NCBI RefSeq assembly: GCF_000149955.1
Contig: NC_030989.1
Span: 1,373,466 to 1,437,465, forward strand
Reading direction: 5' to 3'
From: Fusarium oxysporum f. sp. lycopersici 4287
Taxonomy: Eukaryota; Ascomycota; Sordariomycetes; Hypocreales; Nectriaceae
DNA: 64,000 nucleotides
Shown: in pieces, positions 24,574 to 36,374 of the stretch
Layout of the letters: each line of letters opens with the position of its first letter
Numbering within the stretch: position 1 is the stretch's first letter
The notes under the pieces: model-generated
What the model saw: the letters and a program-made list of their open reading frames with translations, nothing else
The model's database searches: none
Told to the model about the DNA's origin: nothing
Made by a program: the position numbers and the translations under genes

Positions 24574-26340
24574 TCACCGTCTCTCAAGAGTCGAATGAAG
24601 GGTGTGCTGCCTCATGAGCGAGATGCACAGTAGGCCAATGATAGCGAAGGCCAGCAGTGTAAGCCACACTCCCCTGAAGGCCTCCACAAAAGAGCTGATG
24701 ACACCGTCATACCATCCTTCAGGAAGATGCTTAATCTCATCCAGGTCGTCTCTGATGCGGCGAATCTCATCTGCAGCCCCAGGCTCGGCACCGAATCTAT
24801 CCCAAAGTCTAGCTTTGAGGATATTTTGGTACACGGCTGAACCAATGGTAACTCCCACAGTACTACCGAGGCTGCGTGCCAGATCTAAAGTTTATTAGCA
24901 ATGCGAACTCAACAAAATACGTCTAATCAACTCACAGGTTGCAGAGGTGATGACAGCCTGCTGAGAGTGGTCAACAGCAGCAATGCATGCCAACAACGTC
25001 GTTGTGAGGGTTGCACCATATCCAGAACCGATCAAGAAGAAAGAAACTCCCATCAGCCACTTGGGACTATGCTCATTTTGGATTGTAAGAACCACAACTC
25101 CCGCAATAAGGAAGAGCAAGCCCACTACACCTAGTTTGGTGTATTTTCCAGTTCTCTTCATGATGAAGCCCGAAAGGAGAGATCCCACTGAGATACCGAT
25201 CGGTGATGGGAGAATCTGGATACCAGATTGTGTGGCACTACTGCCAAGAACCTGCAGGTACAGGGGAACATAGAAGAGCGCCCCCATTACCGCCATCGTA
25301 CAGGCAAGATTGCAGAGACAGGCGTTCAAGACAGTCCGATCGAGAAGAAGCTTCACTGGTATGATTGGCTGGCGGGCCTTACTCTCCCAGAACAAGAATA
25401 AGCCAAATGTGATGAAAGCAAGAGGTATCGTGGTCAGCGGGAGCGGGTGAGTCCACGGCACAATATTTCCGCCTGAGTTGAGGCCCAAGAGCAGGAATAC
25501 CAAGAAAGAAGATGTCAAGAATGCCCCCATAAAGTCGATGCGTGCAAGGAACGACTTATCCGACTGCTTAGGAGGAACCCTGACCAAGAAATGAACTGCT
25601 ACAGCAGAGACGAGTACTGGAGGTACCTGGATCAAGAAGGCAAGTCTCCAGCCCTGGGATGTGTGATCATTAATCAAGCCGCCAAACACACCACCCAGCA
25701 TTGCACCAGATCCATAGCAGATGTTACCTAAGCCCTGAATAATGCCTCTCTTACGTAGAGGGACCAGGTCTGAGCCCAGGAACGTCGAGATGCTCATCAA
25801 TCCACCACCTCCAATGCCTGCGACAACACGTCCTATGATCATGGTGGTCTGATCACGGGCCAGACCGCAAATGAGATTACCGGCTGCGAAGAATATATTG
25901 CTGAATACGAGACCCGGTCCTCGGCCAAAGATATCTGTCAACCGCCCCGAAATAGGTTGGCATGCGGCATTGGAGATGAGGTAGGCGGTTGCAAGCCATG
26001 ACAACAAGCTGAGGGATTGGAACTCGCTCGAAATTGGTCCTGAGAGAGTCGCAATAATAGTAGAGTCGATGGCACCCAAGAAGACTCCGATCCACGCTGT
26101 ACCAAAGATGAGAACCAACCGGCCAGTTGATACCTCCTCAGCAACAACGGTTGTCTCTTCCTCTTGTCCTGCTGGTAAACCTCGATCAGGGTCATCTCCT
26201 TGAGCTTCACTTAGTGGTTCGGCATCTTGATTCTGAGGTTGACTTGTAGACTTGAGCAACGGGGTTCGTTCATCGCTGAGTGCATTCGTGCCGTTCTCGG
26301 CCACGGCAGATGCTACGCTGCCGCTGGCAGATTCACGCAT
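24574..26340 (-). CDS. MFS transporter, DHA2 family (14-helix type)
   Basis: Major facilitator with exons 24936-26340 and 24574-24884, about 571 residues, spliced in phase 1 with a GTGAGT donor. After a hydrophilic N-terminal region of about 85 residues (acidic, Ser/Gln-rich), the membrane part starts near LVLIFGTAWIGVFLGAIDSTIIATLSGPI, the typical DHA2 motif C/D1 region. The loop with GRLTDIFGR is motif A, and IIGRVVAGIGGGGLMSIS is motif B. The length and hydrophobic pattern suit 14 helices. Relatives include drug exporters and vacuolar basic-amino-acid transporters (Vba/Fnx1), and the N-terminal TPLLKS resembles a di-leucine vacuolar sorting signal. The substrate cannot be told. An upstream in-frame ATG at 26379 would add 13 residues. 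No cluster genes flank it. Confidence 0.92.
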
Positions 26341-27265
26341 CTTCACTCTCACCAAGCAATTGAACGAAAGAGAAATCAACTGAAAAGAGACTTCGTGCGG
26401 GCGGTCAGAGTAGTTTTATGTATCCCCGTGTGAGACTTATGTGAGACGGAATTGAGGATTACTGACAAAAGGGCGTTGTTGATATATCCGTGGTTACGAT
26501 CGGCGACTATCGGCCTATCTGAGCAGCCGCTAGTATCAAAAAAGGGTAATCTTTCAACCGAGATAAGAAGAACCGACGGCTTGAATTCACTAATACCTAA
26601 AGGGATGACGCGGGGGTTAAGTAACCAATGACGTCTACAGTATTCCGGGGAAAGGTCCAGGGTATCTCAAATGGTGAAGGAAACTGGAATTGAACTGAAT
26701 GTATACCTATCTTATAATTGTGAGAGAAGAAGTTGCAGTTAATCTCATCATCAGAAAGGTATTACTACAATTTAAACAAGAAATTAAAGATTTCTTCTTG
26801 CTTGTTATGAACTATTGAGAACTATTGGAAATTGGCACATAGGCGTATCGATGATGGCAACCACGAAATCGACTAGACGAGCATGGGTCAAAAGGTTAAG
26901 ACAATAATCTTTCTATTTGCCGGTCAACGCAGTCATGCATGATCGGCGAGGTCGCAATGCATCCAGGCATGACAGCTCATCTTTTAGGGGGTAGCATGTG
27001 AAATGACGCGTATTTAGGACACATCGCTCATGAGTAGGTTTCACATAAGACACCATGATAGCTCGGCTTAAGCCTTTTGTTCATTTACATTCATAATTTT
27101 ATAATCATGACCAAGTCCAGACGGTACAGGCCCATACCCAAATCCATGTCTAGTCCATTGGGTCCTTTTCATCATTAAATGCAACGCTATGCAAATTCAT
27201 ACCCATCCATATCAATGGTCTCTCCACTGGACAAGCAAACAACAGATTCAAACATCGACCGTGAA
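26341..27265. other. Intergenic region, MFS promoter / aldolase 3' side
   Basis: About 0.9 kb between two genes on the same strand: promoter of the transporter and 3' region of the aldolase gene's neighbourhood. No gene seen. Confidence 0.45.
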
Positions 27266-28258
27266 CTATAGTGAGTTCTCAATCTCCATGAGCTCCTTGA
27301 TACCCTCAGCAATGCCCTTGGCTTGCTCAGGGGTGAGACGGGGCAGGGGTCGTCGAGGGTAGCCACCATAGCCGTAGTAGCTCTGGATAGCAGACTTGGT
27401 GCCGGCAATGGCAGCCTTGGTCAGTACCCAGTCGGCCTTGGAGAGCTTCTTCTGGAGAGCTTGAGCCTCATCCTTCTTGCCCTTAACGTAGAGATCCCAA
27501 ACCTTGACGCAGGTCTTGGGCATGACGTTGGCACCACCAGCAATGATTCCGCTACCGCCGCTGACCAGAGTCTGGATGGTAAAGTCGGCAATACCGCCGA
27601 AGGCAAGGTAACCAGAGCCTTCTTGGAAGGGGGTCTTGGCATCGGTAGCGAGAGCAACCCGGGTGAGCTTACCGGTGCTTCCACAGGTAAACTTTGTGCC
27701 GACAATGTTGGGGTGCTGGCCGAGCTTGATGAGGAGATCGCTGTCCATGTCAAGGCCAGCAACAGCACCAGGATAGTTGTAGAGAACGATGGGGATAGGG
27801 CTTGCATCGGCGAGGTCGGTGAAGTAGTTGTAAATGGCATCCTCACTCATCTGGGCCTTGTAATAAGAAGGAGGGAGAACAAGAGTGGCAGCAGCGCCAA
27901 CCTCAGCGGCCAGCTTGCTCAGCTCGATAGTGCCCTTGACACTGCCCTCAGTGGCTCCGAGGAAAACGGGAACGGATTGGAAACCAGCCTCATCCAGGGC
28001 CTCTCGGGTAGCCTTTGTGACAGCAATCTTCTCCTCACGTGTGCAGTGAACAGCCTCGCCATTGGAGCCCATGGCAACAAGACCGGCCAGGCCAGCTTGA
28101 CCTAATCGCACGGCGTGCTTCTTAATGGTGGGAATGTCGAGCTCCTCAGTCTCAGGGTCGAAGAAGGTCATGACAGGGGCGTAGATCCCGGTAGGCAGCG
28201 ACTTGGGAGCGGCGGCATGGCCATTTTGGCCGTTGGTAACACCGTTAGAAGTAGTCAT
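27266..28258 (-). CDS. DHDPS/N-acetylneuraminate lyase-family aldolase (KDG/HOGA type)
   Basis: Single-exon class I aldolase of about 330 residues. The frame is open upstream to 28366, but the ATG at 28258 starts the conserved-length protein and the upstream part looks like 5' UTR. The TIM-barrel family motifs are present: GSNGE at residues 64-68, catalytic Tyr160 in VLYNYPG and Schiff-base Lys189 in VGTKF. In fungi this family includes 2-keto-3-deoxy-sugar-acid aldolases (GaaC/Lra4), 4-hydroxy-2-oxoglutarate aldolase-like proteins and proteins labelled dihydrodipicolinate synthase. Fungi make lysine by the aminoadipate route, so a catabolic aldolase is more likely. A Gfo/Idh oxidoreductase is transcribed divergently 2.4 kb away. 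The exact substrate is unknown. Two long opposite-strand ORFs are shadows. Confidence 0.9.
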   Translation of the reverse strand: MTTSNGVTNGQNGHAAAPKSLPTGIYAPVMTFFDPETEELDIPTIKKHAVRLGQAGLAGLVAMGSNGEAVHCTREEKIAVTKATREALDEAGFQSVPVFLGATEGSVKGTIELSKLAAEVGAAATLVLPPSYYKAQMSEDAIYNYFTDLADASPIPIVLYNYPGAVAGLDMDSDLLIKLGQHPNIVGTKFTCGSTGKLTRVALATDAKTPFQEGSGYLAFGGIADFTIQTLVSGGSGIIAGGANVMPKTCVKVWDLYVKGKKDEAQALQKKLSKADWVLTKAAIAGTKSAIQSYYGYGGYPRRPLPRLTPEQAKGIAEGIKELMEIENSL

Positions 28259-30631
28259 GATGAGATGTCTAGTGTGCCTGGGGATGTTTGTTGGGGAATG
28301 ATGGCTAGTGGAGTATGAGAGACGACAAAGATGGAGGAAAAGTAAAAGACAGACAGCAACGAACAAGAACGGAACAGGACAAGCCGGGGTTTAAATGAAA
28401 CGGAGAGGGACTTTATAGCTAGCATACCTTACCATACGGTAGCGTATAAACCTCAAGACATCATGTCGAATGGAACCGACAAATCCATTTTCGGTACCTT
28501 CGCTACGCTACGCTACTGTACCTCGCGGTAACAGTAACCAGTTTGGGGGTGGATTCGCCTCGGGAAGTCAAGTGCTCAAAGGACCGTGTGGGTATTGGCT
28601 CGATCGTCCCCCAATTGGAGTAATGCAATGTAAGTCTGGAGAAGAGAGGACCACCAAAATATCCATTTGCCATGGTAAGAGTTGCGCAACATTCGGCAGA
28701 GAAAGCTCAGAAGTGATGTGTTGGGTATGAGGCTATGAGACTGTCATACGTCGTCACGTAATCTGGTCTCACCAAGCAAATCGAGTCCACTGAATGAGAT
28801 GATGCACCGCAATGCCATATTATGCTGCGGCTAAAGTCGACGGACAGATAGATAAAACCATCTGCTGGTAGTATACCCAGGCCAAGAAGATGCCAATATG
28901 ACCGATTGCCTCTTCAGCTGCCGGGTGATCTGTTTGATAGGATGCGAGATCGGCACTTCCGATCAGAGCGAACCACCACCACGAATAACACAACTCTCGC
29001 ACTGACATCTATTGATGCACCCTCTTCCATCACCAGTCTCAATGCTGGGTAGAACAGACGTGGGGAGCCGGTTAGGCGGGACGAACAAGAGACGGAGGCT
29101 TGGAGGTCTAGGAAACCGTGGGATCGCTTGGCAAATCCATGTTTAACATCCCGCGCTGATGTCGATTAGCCGGCCGGGATATGAGCTCTACAGTAGTGTA
29201 CATTGTGTAGGTCCAGGTGGAGAGTCACCCTTTTGCCTTGGACCCCGAGCTGACCAAGGCTTGTATTTTGCGGCGTCACGGTGTGTAAGAGAGGCAAAGT
29301 GCATAGTTTATCGAGACTGACCGGAAGGTGACCGGGCTGTGCTTGTACATGTCTGTACTTCCACTGAGTGTGTGCGCCTGAGTTAGTTACTTACTTGGCA
29401 GTGTAAGTTTCGAGGTGAGGAATTTGGCGTTGGTGTTGATGGGGTAAGTCAAAGTCTGGCTCTGAGTGGGCGGAGAATTTCTGGCGATGGTACCCCCAAC
29501 GTGGCACCTGATGCCGTGTTACGAGGGGTCAAAGTCACGAGACCTTAAAGTTGATTGATATCAATTTACTTGGAACTGGATGCGAGCAGGCGTTTGGTAG
29601 ACTTTCGGCACTTGATTATGTGACGACAATTGATGTTATCAACAATTTATACAACGCTGAAACGGTTTCGATATTCACAAGCTGTAACAAAACTCTGCTA
29701 CTGTAAACATCAAATCATATCACCCATGATTACCATTGCTTCCGGTCATGAGCCGGGGATTCTAGTGCCGTGGGGGTGGGGGGATGTTAACCCCTCCAAA
29801 GCACTAATCCTCTGTACCCCTCACTGTACTTCGCAACCCATGGCGATTTATAGTGATGATCCTCATGGGTTTGGGGGTGGTTCTGGCTTCTAGACGCTCC
29901 ATCGAATTTATGGTTCCTGTGAGAAATGCCTCTCTAGTCAGAATGGGAAATGAATCTATCCTTCACTAGTGTAATGCTTCTGAGAATTGCTGTCATGATA
30001 AACCTATCGCCACTGTAAATTACTGTGAAGATCATTCTCTCCAATTTTGACGGTTTCTGTCATAGCACGAGGGGGATTTCCCCGCCCCCGATGTTAGCTA
30101 TGTGAGACAAACACCACCAACATGATCACGAAATCAACCACAACAGGATAGCAATGGCACCATTATCTCAAGGATTCAGTTTTATCTCTTCCCCTACCCC
30201 TTTCTCCCCCAGATTTCTGCGAAGCTGTATCATCCCCACACTCACATGAGCACATCAACACAAGATTTATCCGGCATCATGACTCCATATTCCCAAAGCC
30301 ATCCATCTCTCTAGCTTGAGATTGGGGGGATTTGACGCGGGGACTCATTTTTCCTCCAATCACGTCCGGAGAGAACCCCGAACTGTCCCCCAGCTTTGGT
30401 TCCAAGCTAGCGGAGACATGAGCGAGCATTCATAAGAACAGTATTCAACCTTCATGTCCATCTTCTCATGATTGCACTCTAGACCTCGTCTCTACACCAT
30501 CTCGAGTTTCATTTGACCTTGGTATACGTTCATACGTAATTTGGGACTCGTTTATATACCCTCATACTCTGTTTTTGCTCTCATCATAGCTTCTGCCCCT
30601 CCCCCGCCTTGCCCCTCGGCATAACATCACA
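28259..30631. other. Long divergent intergenic region, aldolase / oxidoreductase
   Basis: 2.37 kb between divergent start codons. It has a short CTACG tandem run near 28500-28515 and several CCCC/GGGG-rich patches (for example 29770-29820 and 30070-30090), possible sites for C2H2 regulators such as Msn2- or CreA-like factors. No gene seen. Confidence 0.45.
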
Positions 30632-31998
30632 ATGGAGCCTCTCAATGTTCTCATGGTGAGTTGATCCAAAAACAACAGTCTCACACTCAATTCATGTCAG
30701 TTTGCTAATATGAAACCTTTAGATTGGTACTGGAGAGTACACCACCGGTTTCGTCGGTGGCGGTGCCTCTGGTTCAGACAAGAAGGTTGGCGTCGTTGGT
30801 CTCAGTCTCTTTGATCTGCGCCGTCGCGAAAAGGTCAACAAGCTGGGCATGGTTGGCGTCAATGGCAAGAAGTTCCCTGCTATTCGTAAGTATCTCCCGT
30901 ACACAATTGCCATGCTCATAACTAACTTCCCCAGGCGAACATCTCAACAAGAACATCCAACAAGTCTACAACAACCTCGACACCTCCTTCGACTCATTCC
31001 CAGAAAACGACAAGGTCGACCCCGACGCTTACAAGACCGCCATTGACGCTCTCAAGCCTGGCGATGCCATCACAATCTTCACCCCCGACCCTACCCACTT
31101 CCCCATCGCAAAGTACGCCATTGAGCGCGGCATCCATGTCATGATCACCAAGCCCGCTGTCAAGGTCCTCGAGGAGCACCAGGAGTTGGTTGATCTCGCT
31201 CAGAAGAAGGGTGTCTACGTTTACGTCGAGCACCACAAGCGTTACGACCCTGCTTACGCTGATGCTCGCGCAAAGGCTCAGAAGCTTGGCGACTTCAACT
31301 ACTTCTACAGTTACATGTCTCAACCCAAGTCACAGCTCGAGACTTTCAAGGCCTGGGCTGGAAAGGAGTCTGATATCTCTTACTACCTCAACAGCCACCA
31401 CATCGATATTTGTGACTCAATGGTCCAGGAGCGCGGATATGTGCCCGTGAGCGTCAACGCCTCTTCCTCCAAGGGTGTTGCTGTTGATCTGGGCTGCGAC
31501 CCCATCACTGAGGATACCATCTCACTTCTCGTCACCTGGAACAAGAACGGCGAGCCCAGCAAGCGAGCCGTTGGTGTTTACACAGCCTCGTGGACCGCTC
31601 CTCAAAAGGCCGGTGTCCACTCGAACCAATACTTCCACTACCTCGCTGCCAACGGTGAGATCCGTGTCGATCAGGCCAAGCGTGGCTACGACGTTGCAGA
31701 TGACTCTATCGGTCAATTGATGTGGTACAACCCCTTCTACATGAAGTATGCTCCTGATGAGGATGGCAACTTCGCTGGCCAGACTGGTTATGGTTACATC
31801 TCTATTGAGAAGTTTGTCGATGGTTGCAGAGCTGTCAACTCTGGCAAGCTCAAGCCTGAGGACCTTGACGCCAAGCCTCTCCCTACTCTCAAGAACACTA
31901 TTGCCACAACGGCTATTCTTGAGGCTGGTCGAAGAAGTATTGATGAGAACCGAGAGGTCAAGATTGTTGTCGAGAATGGCAAGTGGAGGCTGGAGTAA
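30632..31998 (+). CDS. Gfo/Idh/MocA-family NAD(P)-dependent oxidoreductase
   Basis: Exons 30632-30655, 30723-30885 and 30935-31998 give about 416 residues. The first exon encodes only eight residues (MEPLNVLM), and the intron falls just before the nucleotide-binding glycine motif [10 protein letters not shown]. The Rossmann half covers about residues 5-150; a [20 protein letters not shown] segment corresponds to the family's E/K-KP motif, with the KP lysine usually catalytic or substrate-binding. The C-terminal half includes the [12 protein letters not shown] and [10 protein letters not shown] segments, the latter with the histidine expected in the active site. The family oxidises or reduces sugars, inositols and sugar acids. 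Pairing with the divergent aldolase suggests sugar-acid metabolism, which is an inference. Opposite-strand ORFs here are shadows. Confidence 0.9.
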
Positions 31999-32329
31999 TG
32001 GATGAAGGGAATAGGAGAAGGATAAATACCATATGCTACGTGTAGAAATGTCTGATGGGTTACGGCCAAAAGTAATGATCAAGCCTTTTGTTATTGCAAC
32101 CTTTTAAGAAATGATCTACTGGTTACTTAGTGAATATGATTATGCTCTGAGTCTAATGCGGGGTGGATACTAAAACACCATACCCTTTAAACTCTTGAGC
32201 TCCACCAAAAACTCAACACCACACCTTATATACCCACGTTACAAAGCCGGTTTTGATCTTTCAATGCTTCTCACTACGTTAAAGTTCAAGCCAACCTCAT
32301 ATAAAATATCTTCTTCCTGTATAGCCAAC
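31999..32329. other. Short intergenic region before RIT1
   Basis: 331 bases: 3' end of the oxidoreductase and promoter of RIT1. The RIT1 frame is open from an upstream ATG at 32195, which would add 45 residues unlike the family. Confidence 0.45.
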
Positions 32330-33816
32330 ATGCCAGAACCCCGCTTCTCCGATCTGATCCTCCCTCAAAATGAACAACTCTCCATGTCCCAACTCATGGC
32401 GTCTTTCAAACGCACCACACTTACAATCCACAACCGTCTGACTAGCATCCAAACCGATGCAAACTTTGTGGACCTAGTGTCTCAAGCATATAGTCCGCGG
32501 CCACTTGTGGCTAATGAACGTTGTGGGAGTTGGTATATTCCGCCTGAGCGTAAAGGTGCAAGTGCGTATTTTAAGAGTACGGATGGTCATGAGAGGGCGT
32601 GGAAATTTAGCACTAGGAGGTTGAACTTGCATCTGGTTGAGCTTATTGAGAATAATGATGGGTACGTATAGAGACCTACTTATCTTCCTGTTATCTGAGA
32701 TCTAACATGTTAATAGTATCATAATCGTCGACTCTACTCGCCGTGGAAAGCGTATGTTCTCTCTCATGACAACCAGAGCCTCAGATAAAGTGGCGACTGA
32801 CTTATATAGGGATGCCTGATGCCCTTTCATCGACTATTCCTATCTGGTGCACAGTCCTCAACCTCACTCTTCTCCCCTCAAACCCATCCTCGGCAAATCT
32901 CTATCTGCCAGCTCATCTCCCCGCAACAACACACTCCCAAATATGCGCACTCATCCCTGGATTCGTTGCTTCCTTCAAGGCACTCAATCTCAATCTTCCA
33001 ACATGTCTGACAAAACCACTCCGCCCATTCTGGGTAACCCCAGACTCATCTCTTCCTTCTGTCGAAGACACATCCTCCATATTTGACGACTTCCGCCCCG
33101 TCATCTGCTGCACGGCTAGTCGCCGAGTTATAGGCAGCGAAATGGACGAGGGAGGATATATACAAGGTGCGGCTGACGATACTGAGATGTGGGCGCATGA
33201 TCTTACAGCGCCTTTGTTTTGGGAGAATATTGATGAGCTTCTCAAGACGCCAGAGGCTGAACTGCCAGATCTGATCTCCAGACTAGTCAGCGACCATGCT
33301 GCTAGCAAGAAGGACGAAGGAACACACATAAAGCTGACACCACACCTTTCAGTTTGCCCTTTACCACTTCCCGCCAACCCCTCAGAGTGTCGCATTGTCG
33401 TAACTCAAGACACCACACCAAAAGATAACTGGATAAAATCCAAGACTTACATGCAAGCCGGCCTTGGCAAAAACAAGCTGGCTAGTCGCAACCTTCGCAC
33501 TTCTCTACCTGAAATATGCAACTTTGCTGCTAAATATCTTGCCTCAGCCACAGAGCCTAATCAGCAACAAATTATAGTCGCATGCGAAGATATGATTCAG
33601 AGGCAGGACGGATCGGGAGGTTGCCTGGACCAGTTTGAGGGCCTGATACAGGAGGGTAGTTCTGCGGGTTGTAAGGCTGGTTTTAGCAAAGACTTTCATA
33701 AAGTCGAGATTGGGTGTCATCATGACAGCTTACCCGGGCGCCAATCCCAGCCGGGCCACTCTACAGAGTGTCAACAGCTTTTTAATGGACTGGCGAAAAT
33801 GATGCAGTTCATATAG
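32330..33816 (+). CDS. RIT1: tRNA A64-2'-O-ribosylphosphate transferase, 3' end disturbed
   Basis: Rit1 adds a phosphoribosyl group to A64 of initiator tRNA-Met, keeping it out of elongation. Exons 32330-32661, 32717-32751 and 32810-33816 give 457 codons as read. The conserved block IIIVDSTRRGKRMPDALSSTIPIWC, assembled across two introns, identifies the family. The C-terminal domain begins as expected (LRTSLPEICNFAAKYLAS, IIVACE near 33570-33590), but the residues after ACE do not fit the usual nucleotide-loop region. The expected C-terminal end (KTFIKSRLG, then ANPSRATLQSVNSFLMDW) lies in another forward frame at about 33685-33802, ending at a TGA at 33800-33802. The printed frame instead runs to 33816. 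Either there are sequence errors, an unseen intron or real decay. Start chosen by family length. Confidence 0.85.
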
Positions 33817-34054
33817 AATATATATTCGGGATCAACAAATCAATCATGAGACAATACGACCTTGTGTCTGGGACAAAAAGCTGTATTGTGTCTCAGTCTC
33901 AACATTGTCTCAAATGGTTACCATGACAGGGCAGAGGGTTCGTAAAGTTTATTAGTTCAATTGATCTAGGTGATTTGCTCCATCTCTTTCGCTATTTGAC
34001 CGATATGTATTTTGGGTATTCCTCAAAGCAATTTCAATAACAAAGCTCGTTTCT

Positions 34055-34846
34055 TTAGACCTCACCAGCCTCAATCTTCTGCAGAGCAGCAGGGAACTCA
34101 GACCAGTGTCGCATGATGACAACGGCACCAGCATCCCGCAAAGTATTCTCCATCTCGGGCTGCTTGTCCTCAGCATAAGGGCCAACATAACCAATGACCT
34201 TGATACCGGCACGAGTACCGCTAAGGGTGCCGCTCTTGCTGTCCTCAATAGCGACAGCCTCCTCGGCCTTCTTGCCAAGTTTCTCTAGAGCGTGGAGGTA
34301 GATAGCGGGATCAGGCTTGCTGGTGGGCTTCTCGAGACTTGTGGCGGCAGAGAAGACAACATCGCCCTGGAAGTACTTGTCCTGACCGACCTTCTCGATG
34401 GAGGCACGGACACGGCGGAGGGCAGAAGAAGAAACCACGGACATAGTGTACTTGCCAGAAGCGGCAAGCTTCTCGAGCTGCTCATCAACACCAACGCAAG
34501 GTCGGAGAGATTCCTTGAGCTTGGCAATGACGGCGTCCTCCTCTTTTCGAACATAGGTCTCCATGTCCTCGGGTGAGATCTCGATGTTGTAGTTCTTCTG
34601 GAGGGTGGTGAGCATGCCGCGGAAGTTCTGACCGACGAACTCCTTGATGAGGGTCTCGCCAGTGAAGCGCATCTCGACTTGACGAGCCTCGCAGATCTCG
34701 TTAATGAGGCCCGCGCAAGCCTCGAAGGCAAGCTCCTCAGAGAGGACGAGGGTGTTGTCGCAATCGAACAGGAGGGTGTTGATCTAGAAATTGTCAGTGT
34801 AAGCGCGAATAAGATCGAGATTGCATGAGCAACATACCTCGGGCAT
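34055..34846 (-). CDS. HAD-superfamily hydrolase (subfamily IA phosphatase-like)
   Basis: Exon 1 is only nine bases (34838-34846, Met-Pro-Glu) and exon 2 is 34055-34783, giving about 245 residues. Splicing puts the nucleophile motif LLFDCDNTLV directly after the start, with Asp10 and Asp12 as the catalytic pair. The helical cap follows, then the motif II serine in SVVSSS, the motif III lysine in EKPTSKPDPAIY and the motif IV acidic pair in AIEDSKSG. All core residues are present, so it should be an active Mg-dependent phosphatase or dehalogenase-type hydrolase. The substrate (a phosphosugar or small phosphate ester) cannot be read from the sequence. No signal peptide, so cytosolic. Opposite-strand ORFs are shadows. 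Confidence 0.9.
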
Positions 34847-36374
34847 TTTGGCGGATTGGGGTGAAGAAAGTTCTAGAGAAGAAGCAAAGACGAGTTCTAA
34901 AGAGGAATTGGATGTATGAAGAAGAGAAGAACAGAAGAACCTTGTGGAAAATCAGGTGGAGCAAGGAATAGATGGAGGTGTAAGGAAGAAGAGACAGCGA
35001 CGGAGCTACTGTGGGGGAACGGAGGTTTTATGGAGGACGTGCCTTGGTTCAACGGAGCAGGGACATTCGAACTGTAACGGGAACTTCACCTGCCATTGCA
35101 ACTACGACTGCCCGTAGCTGCAATATGCTGTAATGGGAATATGCAAGTGCGACTGGGTGATGCCGGGGGTTGACCGGGTTGTCTTGCAATGAACTCTACA
35201 GGTTGTTTGATATGCATCTGCACCTCATGTGTAAGATTCGACAAGAAACCCCGCGTTCATGAATAGCTATCTCAAGGTAACTTAGGTACAGCAGGGAGGG
35301 GTTTCCAAATATCCTTAAGCTAATATAGTGAATTAAACAGCTAGAAGAGCTATTTGTACTGATAAAATACTTCTCGATATGCTCGCTGAGCCAAAGGAAA
35401 AATCGGCTTGTTCTTCATAGAACTGTCGATCGTCAACACGTGGAAGTCAGACAAAACAAACCCCTCGTAAGTCAATCCAAAATCAACATCAAATCGAATC
35501 AAATGCCCCTCCCCCTCCATTCAGCCAAGGTAAGGTCCGACTAGGAACCGCCCAGTGTCGTCATCAAAGCACTATGAATCCCTGTTAGGACATGACACTA
35601 AAAAAGAGGGACCCCGTTTTCTTCCAGTCCACCGGCCCGCATCAGCGACTTTGCTCTTTGAGCCTCTGACAATCATGGATTATGCTCAGTATGCACTAGA
35701 CCTACAGTGATGACCTCGCATAAGCATATGTAAGTGAGTACAAAGACATGGCTTTTCAGGCTTCGGAGAGTTCAAACCGATAGTCCGTCTATCAACATGC
35801 ATGGTCCATGTAAACAGTGTCACTCTTCAACGGTGGTGGACCTCCAATAAACACCCTCGTCATACACGGCTCCTCTCCTCTACCAGTTGCGGGATTTGTA
35901 ACATCCCATATTAAGCGATACAAGAGTATTTACCCTCCCAAATCGCGATCGTACCAGATGAGTTGTTTTTACCTCATATGGAATGTTCTTCATTTCGGCA
36001 ACTCTTCTTTCAATCTCGAATCTGTCGTACTATTAGAGACAGCTACTATAGTATATATGACATAGTTTCTACCAAGACATCAATTAGAACAGCCGTCAAA
36101 TGGATATCAAAAAGCCATATGCTAATCAACTTCCTATCATTCTCCTGTCGCTTGTGTACTTTGGGCAACCAAGCCTGGTCTTCCATGCTAAGGCTTGTGC
36201 CATCGAACTTCCACTCTTTTTCATTATTCATTAGAACCCTAAACGCCAAAACACCATTTGAATGTAGTGCAAATCTTCCTAACCGAATTCCGATGCTGCT
36301 GAGGTTGGATATTTTCCCGAGCAAACGTCTAGTATCCGGTAAGAGTTGCAGATAGGTCCGGCGACGGCGCGCCT
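34847..36374. other. Intergenic region, HAD promoter / DnaJ 3' side
   Basis: About 1.5 kb. It includes the pyrimidine-rich promoter of the HAD gene and the 3' region of the DnaJ gene. ORFs of up to 130 codons near 35963-36355 on both strands overlap each other and show no domain. No gene supported. Confidence 0.45.

Noticed and set aside
27323..28105. 260-codon + strand ORF
   Set aside because: Shadow of the aldolase on the minus strand; its sequence is the Leu/Val/Gly-rich composition typical of an antisense frame.
31522..32082. 186-codon minus strand ORF
   Set aside because: Antisense to the Gfo/Idh exon; no start context or domain.
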